This document shows, one piece after another, positions 45,789 to 52,465 of a DNA stretch of 52,465 nucleotides. The notes beneath the pieces were generated by a model. The model did not search any database and had not been told where the DNA came from. It worked only from the letters and a program-made list of their open reading frames with translations. Position 1 is the first letter of the stretch. Each line of letters begins with the position of its first letter. The position numbers and the translations under genes were made by a program. This DNA is from Chloroflexota bacterium (GTDB taxonomy: Bacteria; Chloroflexota; Dehalococcoidia; SHYD01): contig JACPQN010000134.1 of the NCBI GenBank assembly GCA_016190485.1, positions 1 to 52,465 on the forward strand, written 5' to 3'.

Positions 45789-47923
45789 ATATGTTTCATT
45801 ACCTCACGAACCAACAAATACTGGATTCTTCCTGATTGCTCTTCTACTGCGATCTCAGCAACCTTTTTCTTCACTGATTCCCTAGCCTTTGCGTCTTCCA
45901 CTATCACAAACACCTTGTCCACCATGTCGTTTAACAGCCCAAGAACGACATGCGGTTGAAGACTGCTTATGCAGATTTCATACCCCACTCTCTTGGGACC
46001 GTTAGGCCCAATCTCATCAAGCCGGGTCACCAGGGCGTCGGCCCGAACCCCGGCCTCCTCTGACTCAATGTCCACAATGCACCCAGGGTGCTCCAACTCT
46101 TCTTTTGCCTTTACTGCGGCCGTAACTAGACGATGTAGGCCGCCGCCCCGCCCGGGCAAACGCTTCGGTTCTATACCGTTTGCCCGGGCGACCCGCATGC
46201 CCCATTCCGTAGGGAAGCCAAATAGAGCTTGCCCTGACCGCCCGCCAATGCTCACGCGACTGAAAGTAGCCAGCTCTCTACTACTGAGCCAGTCACGAAA
46301 TCTTTTCCCAGTGGCCTTGGGGATTGCCAGTAGTTGCTCAATTTGCCCTGCCCGCAACCCAGGTTTCTCGCAGAGAATCTTGAAGTACTCTTTGACGCGC
46401 CCCTTTAGCTGGAGTGCTTCGACAGCACCGCTGCTTGTAGCTTTGGCAGCTCCGCTTACGGATGGCCGGATGGAAGCCAGAGTCACCCGCGGCTCCCAGG
46501 GCAGCCGGGCTGCTGCTGCTTTGGCCTTTAGCACAATCTCTTCAATCTCAGCATGGCTTAGTTCCGGAATTTCGAACTCAGGGACCACCATGCGGAAAGG
46601 GAACGGGTAGCTTGGAATCTTGACTATGGCATTTCTATTAGGAAGTGAACCGAGCTCGATAACCTGTTGTTCGGTTAGGCCAAGCGTGGCGGATAAGGTT
46701 CGCTTGGAAAGCGGATCTTCAGCGCGAAACACAATCTTGTTGTTGATCGTGGTTTGAAGTGGAGCAGGAATGGTATAGATAGTTTGACTGATGAGCACTA
46801 TGGTGACAGAGAGGTGCCTACTCCGGCGGCCAAGAGTGTGCAAGAACGGCTCGTGGATGTCGTCCCGTGACTGCGTCGCCACAAAATACTCGTCCGCCTC
46901 ATCTATGATCATCAGAAGTTGCTTATGCGGCCCTGGGTTAAGGCGACGGTATGCGGAAACCGTGTCACTCAGGTAGTGCACCACAGACACGCGAGTTGTT
47001 GTGTCCATGCCACTCAGATCGAAGAGGATGCTACTCTCAGAAAGGGTGGCAATGTCGAATCCCTGAGAGCAGTCAAAAACGTCCCCAGCATAGCGAAGCA
47101 AAGTGCTGATTCCCCTGTCCTCTGACTCGGCGTACTCTGCCCTTCGTCTAAGCGTATGGTGCTGACGGTTGATGATTTCCTTGATGTCGTAGTAGCTAGG
47201 GTAGGGACCCGATTCTGCTGATGTACCAAATGCAGCGAATGCTGATTGCAGCGTTCTGGCGTGCTGCTCACACGTGCCATCTCTCCAGTAGTTATCCGGC
47301 CGCAACTGGTCGACTATGCGACCTACAAGTAGGATTAGGGTCTCGTTTTTTACTGGGCACAGCGGGTTTAGCTTAAGATTAGAATTGTCCAAGTACAGCA
47401 TCTGCCCAGAGCCCAGCGCCTCGTAGAAATGCCCTACCACGTCTAGCGGAAACGGCGTAAAGACCCACGCCGAATAGCCAGCCTTCATAGCCGACTTGCC
47501 AACTTTCTCCATGCTGAAGGTGCTTTTGCCAGTCCCAATGGTTCCCACAACAAGAAAGTTGAGACCGAAGTTGGCACTGCTGAGCCTTGCCTGTGTTGTT
47601 CCGCCGGGAAGGTAGCCCAGAAAAAATTCGCCGTCGGCGATGTCGCGGGGATTAGGGCTGGGGACAAAGTAGCTCTGTGACGGGCGCAGGTGGTTAATCA
47701 GCCGGACGAAATACTGTTCAAGCTGTTGGCAGTAATAAGGGTCGTTTGAAAAGACCGCTCGATGTATCCGTTCGGCCATGCCGCTTTTACCGGCCTGACT
47801 TGCCAGCTTTAGCAACGCCTGCTCTTTCATCAAGAGTTGCTCGTATTTGTCCGGGTTCGCGCTCTGCATAAGCGGTTTCAACAAAAGAAAAAAGGGCAGG
47901 GTCTGCCTAGACCCCGCTGCCAA
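45773..47923 (-). CDS. HerA/FtsK/VirB4-like P-loop ATPase with C-terminal wHTH and nuclease-like domain
   Basis: Walker A GTIGTGKSTF, Walker B QLLMIIDEADEYF, VLISQTI motif; C-terminal VRADALVTRLDEIGPNGPKRVGYEICISS. The TTG start at 47923 is uncertain. Confidence 0.85.
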   Translation of the reverse strand: MAAGSRQTLPFFLLLKPLMQSANPDKYEQLLMKEQALLKLASQAGKSGMAERIHRAVFSNDPYYCQQLEQYFVRLINHLRPSQSYFVPSPNPRDIADGEFFLGYLPGGTTQARLSSANFGLNFLVVGTIGTGKSTFSMEKVGKSAMKAGYSAWVFTPFPLDVVGHFYEALGSGQMLYLDNSNLKLNPLCPVKNETLILLVGRIVDQLRPDNYWRDGTCEQHARTLQSAFAAFGTSAESGPYPSYYDIKEIINRQHHTLRRRAEYAESEDRGISTLLRYAGDVFDCSQGFDIATLSESSILFDLSGMDTTTRVSVVHYLSDTVSAYRRLNPGPHKQLLMIIDEADEYFVATQSRDDIHEPFLHTLGRRSRHLSVTIVLISQTIYTIPAPLQTTINNKIVFRAEDPLSKRTLSATLGLTEQQVIELGSLPNRNAIVKIPSYPFPFRMVVPEFEIPELSHAEIEEIVLKAKAAAARLPWEPRVTLASIRPSVSGAAKATSSGAVEALQLKGRVKEYFKILCEKPGLRAGQIEQLLAIPKATGKRFRDWLSSRELATFSRVSIGGRSGQALFGFPTEWGMRVARANGIEPKRLPGRGGGLHRLVTAAVKAKEELEHPGCIVDIESEEAGVRADALVTRLDEIGPNGPKRVGYEICISSLQPHVVLGLLNDMVDKVFVIVEDAKARESVKKKVAEIAVEEQSGRIQYLLVREVMKHIPPAS

Positions 47924-48029
47924 AATCTCGTGCCTGTGACTCTGTCCAAGCAGCGCACTCGCATGTCAGGCAAAGCTTGCTAATGCATGTCGTTTCCGCG
48001 CCACAGCGTTGGCATGTTGTGAGACTCAT
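47907..48029 (-). CDS. 40-aa Cys-rich small protein (zinc-ribbon-like)
   Basis: Read manually: MSLTTCQRCGAETTCISKLCLTCECAAWTESQARDFGSGV*; ATGA overlap with the upstream ORF. Confidence 0.5.
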   Translation of the reverse strand: MSLTTCQRCGAETTCISKLCLTCECAAWTESQARDFGSGV

Positions 48030-48223
48030 CGCATCTCACCGTCATCGGATTGTCCGTTAGTCTTCAGGCTGAGCTCGTCACGCTCTTTTATCAGGGCGGT
48101 GATTACCTCTGAAGCCTGGGCGATTCCCATTACGCTAAAGCGTGACAAGTCCTCCTCAGAAGGCTCATGCCCCATCTGAGTCTTTAGTTCGGTGTAAAAC
48201 ACCAGTTGCTTGTTCGTACACAT
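48026..48223 (-). CDS. Small protein of unknown function
   Basis: 65-aa ORF in the element's minus-strand gene run; ATGA-coupled to the next ORF. Confidence 0.5.
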   Translation of the reverse strand: MCTNKQLVFYTELKTQMGHEPSEEDLSRFSVMGIAQASEVITALIKERDELSLKTNGQSDDGEMR

Positions 48224-48403
48224 GTTCTATCGACCTCCATCGACTTTTTCCGGCCTCATCGTGCCCCTCGGCCTGTTAGTTTATTCCGGTAGGGAGGAGC
48301 CTCTTTTAGGATTTCAAGCGCCGTAGGAGCGGGTTGCGCAGCAACCGAAATTCATAAATGTGGCTCCGAGCGCAGGAAGGATTGTAAGGAAACCTCGGTT
48401 GCC

Positions 48404-48790
48404 TTACTCCTCTTCACTTGGGTGAAGGTTATTCCGCACCTCAGGACTGCTTAAGGGCAGCCAGACCGAACGGCCGCACTGCGGACACATGCCTGCCCAG
48501 CCTGGGCCAGCAGAGCCGCCAGCCTCCATTGGTGTTTCATAACCGCAGTCTGGGCAGTGGGTCCAACAGGGCCAGTTGTCCCAGCGCTCCTCCCACTCCT
48601 GCCATTCCGCGTCTCTATGCTCCTGAGAGATTCCCAGCCTCCTACGCAACCTACGTGGCCTCGACACCGGCCGACGGGGGATAGGACCAGCCTCTCTGCT
48701 CGTCCAGGTTCTGCCGGATGGTGAAATCTCCATCCAATTAGGTGGCCGTTCGGCCGAATACCTCGCGTCAGGATAGTCCGGGTCGTCCAT
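48404..48790 (-). CDS. Small protein with zinc ribbon
   Basis: CPDCGYET ... GMCPQCGRSVWLPL. Confidence 0.6.
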   Translation of the reverse strand: MDDPDYPDARYSAERPPNWMEISPSGRTWTSREAGPIPRRPVSRPRRLRRRLGISQEHRDAEWQEWEERWDNWPCWTHCPDCGYETPMEAGGSAGPGWAGMCPQCGRSVWLPLSSPEVRNNLHPSEEE

Positions 48791-48794
48791 GCCG

Positions 48795-49139
48795 TCACCT
48801 CTTTGAGATGCTCAGCACAACAGCAACCACGATGGTAAGGAGGATGCAGCACGCTATCGTCACCAGCATTTGACGCTGATCTTCCTCCCAGCATCGCTGG
48901 CACATGATCTCCTCTTCGTTGACCTCGTGGGAATGTTGCTTACACGCACTGCGGCCACATTTCTTACACTGGCCCTTGGAGCATAAGTAGCAAAGCAGGC
49001 CACCGCTAGCACACATCGCCACTAGCATCCTTTCCGACAGGAACAGCCGGCCACATCCATGGCAATAGGTGAGCCGTTTTTGCTTCCTTGAGAGAAGACG
49101 AGACTCGTCGCCATACATCTCGTGTCGGGTTTCAATCAC
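48795..49139 (-). CDS. Cys/His-rich (treble-clef/B-box/AN1-like) tail-anchored protein
   Basis: CHGC...CASGGLLCYLCSKGQCKKCGRSACKQHSH...CQRC then a C-terminal TM; GTG start. Confidence 0.6.
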   Translation of the reverse strand: MIETRHEMYGDESRLLSRKQKRLTYCHGCGRLFLSERMLVAMCASGGLLCYLCSKGQCKKCGRSACKQHSHEVNEEEIMCQRCWEEDQRQMLVTIACCILLTIVVAVVLSISKR

Positions 49140-49284
49140 AGGAATGGCCTCAGTAGCAGGGCCGACGACCAGGACTTCTTCGGCCCGACCTCGGGAATAC
49201 CCGCCTCGCCCGTCCCTTCCTGTACGTCCGTGGGATCTTCGCCACTCTCGGTTACCATAGCGCGAGCTCTAAGAGTGCCTTAAG

Positions 49285-49467
49285 CTAGAAGCGGATGCCG
49301 GCGACATAGAGCGCACCCAGCACCACGACCACCCAGAACAAGAGCCAGCCAAACCAGTTGGAACCCGAGCTCTGCTTCAGCTTGCTATTGTTAGTGCCTC
49401 TGCTCCCTCTGCCTGCCGTTGTCGCCCACTGCTCTAATTCATCTGCCCTCACTACTGGGAATTTCAT
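49285..49467 (-). CDS. 60-aa single-TM protein
   Basis: ATGA overlap with the upstream CDS and AGGAGG SD; C-terminal TM WLLFWVVVVLGALYVAGI. Confidence 0.6.
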   Translation of the reverse strand: MKFPVVRADELEQWATTAGRGSRGTNNSKLKQSSGSNWFGWLLFWVVVVLGALYVAGIRF

Positions 49468-49979
49468 TGCCGCCTCCTAACATCCAGTTTGGCGACGTAA
49501 GCCCCGTGCTGCGAAGCGTCTTGGATAGCCAACCGAAGGCCCCGGGGTATCTCGGTCCGCCAGAAGTCGGGAATGGAGACCTCCTGAGGGTAATAACCCT
49601 CGCATTCGACGCAGAACAGGTTAAACACGCCGTTAGCGTGGTGGCACCAGCCTCTGCTGGAGTCGCCCGACGACCAATAGTACGTACCCGGCATCACCAC
49701 CAGGGTGTGATCGCCGTATCCTGAAAGGCCCTGGGCAACCCGGGAGTTGGGCGCCAGGTGGAGGCACCGGTCATGATCCCCATAGACTGCGTTGCGGTCC
49801 CAACTAAAGGACCGCATGGGAAACTGCAACGACTGGTAGGAATGGGAGACATGCTGCCTGCGCACCATCTCCACCCGCTTTGCAAGGATAGGCGTGAACC
49901 CAATCCTTTCCGTGTTGCTGTCTAACCGCTGCCTGAAGAGCGGGAAAACGTCTGGCTGTTGCAAGAACTGCACGCACAT
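49464..49979 (-). CDS. Hypothetical protein
   Basis: 171-aa ORF in operon context; no recognisable family. Confidence 0.65.
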   Translation of the reverse strand: MCVQFLQQPDVFPLFRQRLDSNTERIGFTPILAKRVEMVRRQHVSHSYQSLQFPMRSFSWDRNAVYGDHDRCLHLAPNSRVAQGLSGYGDHTLVVMPGTYYWSSGDSSRGWCHHANGVFNLFCVECEGYYPQEVSIPDFWRTEIPRGLRLAIQDASQHGAYVAKLDVRRRQ

Positions 49980-50043
49980 TGGAATCCTCCTTTATTCCTA
50001 CTGAGAATTACGGGAATCAGGGGTAAGCGCGCTCTCGGCGGCC

Positions 50044-50259
50044 TCAGACAGGTCCAGGCGTAAACTCGTACTTGGGGCGCTTCTCATCCTCCTTCTCCGC
50101 TACTGGGTCAACAGCGCTATCAGGTACTGCACCTTCGTGGATGCCTTCTGGAGTTGCCGCATCCCACAGTTCTGGATGCGAAGGATCATCAGTTAGCTGT
50201 GAAACTGGTATTTGAATTCCCTGACAACCGGTTCTGCGCTTCACCTCATCATGGACCAT
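50044..50259 (-). CDS. Hypothetical small protein
   Basis: 71-aa ORF in the same run. Confidence 0.45.
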   Translation of the reverse strand: MVHDEVKRRTGCQGIQIPVSQLTDDPSHPELWDAATPEGIHEGAVPDSAVDPVAEKEDEKRPKYEFTPGPV

Positions 50260-50734
50260 TGTTTGCTCCTTTCCGTTTCCCGACGTACCTTCCTTTTGGT
50301 ATGCTGGGCGTGAGGAAGGCGGGCAGGTCTCTGACGTTGCCGCGCTAAAGCATGCTAGGGACCCTTGCCTTCCTCTTCTCGTATTCGATTGTCCGTACCG
50401 TTAAGAGCCGGCGTCACCTCCTCGTGGTTACGTGGTCAGAGACTGAAGTATTTCAGCTAAGATCTCCCGATGGCAGTGGGCGTCAGCGTTATTGAGGTTT
50501 TCGTGGCATAGCAGGGTGACCGTTCCGTGCAAGCGCTCAAGGCGTTTGACCTCCGTTAAGGCGGAGCAGCCTGGCTCCGTTCCGGTAACTTCTTCACGGT
50601 ACCAGAGTCCTGAGAGATTAAGACTCACCTTTCCGGGTTGTCGACCCATAAGCTATAATGGGGGGAGGGCAGTCCCTGGTCATCCCCAAAAACTTGGTCT
50701 GGTACTAAAGAAAACGTTAAGGTCGGCAGCGCAT

Positions 50735-52060
50735 ATGGGTGCAGAACCCTTCTCACCGCTAACCAGCAGACAGATCGAGGTCCTAGAACTCTGGGTCCAG
50801 GGTCTGTCTGCCAAGGAAATTGCGCAACGGCTGGTCGTAGCGGAAGACACCGTGAACAGTCACCTTTTACATGTCCGCAATAACTTGGGGGTGACGACCA
50901 CCAGGCAAGCTGCGTTCAAGGCCGTTGAGTTGGGACTGGTGAATCTTCCGACAGAGACTAGTACGGGTGACGTAGTACCAAAGGCGCCTAACTCAGGACC
51001 ATCAGCCATTCCCTCTAGCCACAGGCTGACTACCGCTCCACCCCCGGTCAGTCACTACTCAGGGATAATACGCCCGGCGGCCACGGAGCTAAGTAAAAGT
51101 GACCGTTTTACGACTCAGTCGTTAGTAAAGTTATCAGGCCAAAGCCTTCGAGATATAGTTGTAGAGGCGATAAAGCTGGTCTGGGAAGATGTCGATGAGA
51201 CGTTAGACTTGTTAATTATGGCAGCATGCCTGGAGAGGGATAGGAAGGCTCTCTCATATGACTCACCGATTGTCGGCGATCCAGTATTCGACCTGCTATG
51301 GAACTTTGTGAGGCAATACAGATGCGTGGCCAACGCCGTACGTTCGTATGATCCGCGGGGATGGGCGGCCGTTGTGAAAGATAAATCGAGCGTGGAGACG
51401 CTGTTGAGTGATGCATCCTTCTTATACGCAGAAGGCCAAATACAAGCCCTTGAGTTATTCATGGCTTTCCAGCGGGAGTTCGCCGTGCGCTCCGAGGGCA
51501 CCATCGTGCCTGCCCCGGAGGACGAGGCGGCGTATGATTGGAACGTAGGGGTTGGAACGCCCGGTGTGATACAGGCTAGAGTAGATATTGAAGCCGCTTT
51601 ATCATTAATCGAAGGATTACTTTTCCCGGATAGTCATGACCCTTATTTTGGCTTCGCTCAATGGAATCTTGAGTTACTGCTAGCGAGGTGCTGGGATCAA
51701 CAGGCTCAGAGAGACGCATTGCCTGTATTATTCTCCAAGTCTATGCGTCTGCTATCGCTGTGCCATGTAGGGATGGTAGTTAGCGAGTTTCGTCCAAGTG
51801 ATCTTGGCGGATTCTTCCTCTCCTGGGCTGATTACATCAATCGGCTGTTCGGGTGGAACAACGAGCTCCAGAGAACCACGAGATGGCTAGCCATCGTTCC
51901 TGACTTTCGGAAATACGAGCAAATTGTCAACAAGATGCCCTTGCCCAGATCAGGCGCGGAAGCCGAAAAGGCGCTTGTGGCTCTCTGTCCTAGTATTCGT
52001 GATCTTAGCTTCGATTGGGTAAGACGGCAGCGCAGAGCCGAGGTAACCTCGCATCGCTAA
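50735..52060 (+). CDS. Regulator with N-terminal LuxR/GerE-type HTH and a large unknown C-terminal domain
   Basis: SPLTSRQIEVLELWVQGLSAKEIAQRLVVAEDTVNSHLLHVRNNLGV; ATG at 50735. Confidence 0.85.
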   Translation: MGAEPFSPLTSRQIEVLELWVQGLSAKEIAQRLVVAEDTVNSHLLHVRNNLGVTTTRQAAFKAVELGLVNLPTETSTGDVVPKAPNSGPSAIPSSHRLTTAPPPVSHYSGIIRPAATELSKSDRFTTQSLVKLSGQSLRDIVVEAIKLVWEDVDETLDLLIMAACLERDRKALSYDSPIVGDPVFDLLWNFVRQYRCVANAVRSYDPRGWAAVVKDKSSVETLLSDASFLYAEGQIQALELFMAFQREFAVRSEGTIVPAPEDEAAYDWNVGVGTPGVIQARVDIEAALSLIEGLLFPDSHDPYFGFAQWNLELLLARCWDQQAQRDALPVLFSKSMRLLSLCHVGMVVSEFRPSDLGGFFLSWADYINRLFGWNNELQRTTRWLAIVPDFRKYEQIVNKMPLPRSGAEAEKALVALCPSIRDLSFDWVRRQRRAEVTSHR

Positions 52061-52104
52061 GTCGAGCGTCCGCAAAATAGCTAACGAAGCACTCCAGTTC
52101 CCAC

Positions 52105-52342
52105 CTACAGATTATGTCTTTCGAGGAAACGTGCTAGGCGAGTCAGCCCCTTTTCGATGCTGTAGGGATGAGAGACCAGATATAAGGCGTAAGCCAGTCG
52201 TCCCAAGTCCGGGCTTGCCTCCGCAATAATATTTCTTCGGGCCCCAGGCAACTGACTGGAGGATTCCTCGGCTTCTGAAACCTGGCTATCAATTTGCCGA
52301 GCGATGTATTTCTGTATATCCAAATGGGCCTGCCCCGATTTT
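52105..52342 (-). pseudogene. ORF with its 5' end replaced by an IS insertion
   Basis: ORF 52105..52350 begins within the IS-end sequence; reading frame interrupted at ~52342. Confidence 0.5.
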
Positions 52343-52465
52343 GTAGACACCTAGCTTTTAGGCGGCCGCCGCCGCGAGCAGGGTCTCCTCGAACGCTGCG
52401 GGACTCTGATACCCGAGGGCAGAATGTCGCCGCTGTCGGTTGTAGAATACCGCAATCCACTCGAA
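52342..52465 (-). mobile_element. IS3-family insertion sequence, 3' end (partial)
   Basis: Minus-strand FEWIAVFYNRQRRHSALGYQSPAAFEETLLAAAAA* (OrfB C-terminus), then an IS end beginning TGTAGACACC. Confidence 0.9.

Larger units (their letters stand above)
44209..52465. mobile_element. Integrative element abutting tRNA-Gly (partial; right end not seen)
   Basis: tRNA 3' end, then tyrosine integrase, XRE regulator, FtsK/HerA-type ATPase, orphan cargo genes and an IS3 fragment; lower GC than the flank. Confidence 0.75.

Noticed and set aside
48795-49139. Complete ubiquitin-like conjugation system around the B-box-like protein
   Set aside because: No E1-, E2- or JAB-type protein or Gly-Gly-ending ubiquitin-like protein recognised in the window.
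50428-50649. 73-aa minus-strand ORF and the upstream extension of the LuxR-type ORF to 50492
   Set aside because: They overlap each other in the promoter region, and the HTH protein is better started at ATG 50735.
44209-52465. attR copy of the tRNA-Gly 3' end inside the window
   Set aside because: No repeat of GGGTTCGAATCCCGTCTCCCGCTCCA seen downstream; the right boundary is probably beyond the window.

Overview
High-GC bacterial chromosome window; protein content suggests Chloroflexota, but this is inference only. From left to right:
(1) The 5' end of a 16S rRNA gene (minus strand), then housekeeping genes: queF, a YhhQ-type transporter, a Ni/Co-type permease divergent from a Fur-family regulator, a PPOX-fold protein, a thioredoxin reductase, enoyl-CoA hydratase, signal peptidase I, class II aldolase, and an ECF sigma/anti-sigma pair.
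(2) A run of about 27 kb of minus-strand genes (about 9.96-37.24 kb) for surface glycan or glycoprotein assembly. It holds many GT4/GT2 glycosyltransferases, SAM methyltransferases, an O-antigen-ligase-like protein, a GT-C-like membrane protein and a flippase fused to a roughly 800-aa extracytoplasmic region. It ends in an exosortase/archaeosortase-family protein, a CPBP protease, DUF1616-like small proteins and a DNRLRE-like secreted protein whose C-terminus (VPELPS + TM + RR) looks like the sorting substrate.
(3) A repeat-rich stretch with a REP-like family (CCCTTCGrCAGGCTCAGGACA) that invades gene ends, and a 101-bp MITE family in which one copy has a perfect 5-bp target-site duplication.
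(4) A CoA-transferase pair, five tRNAs on the minus strand, an enoyl-CoA hydratase and a c-type cytochrome.
(5) A tRNA-Gly followed directly by a tyrosine integrase and an integrative element. It carries a HerA/FtsK-like ATPase with a wHTH plus nuclease-like C-terminus, several small Cys-rich or TM proteins, a regulator with an N-terminal LuxR-type HTH, and a truncated IS3-family end at the window edge.
Most promising candidates: the exosortase/CPBP/CTERM module with its glycan locus, and the tRNA-Gly integrative element.
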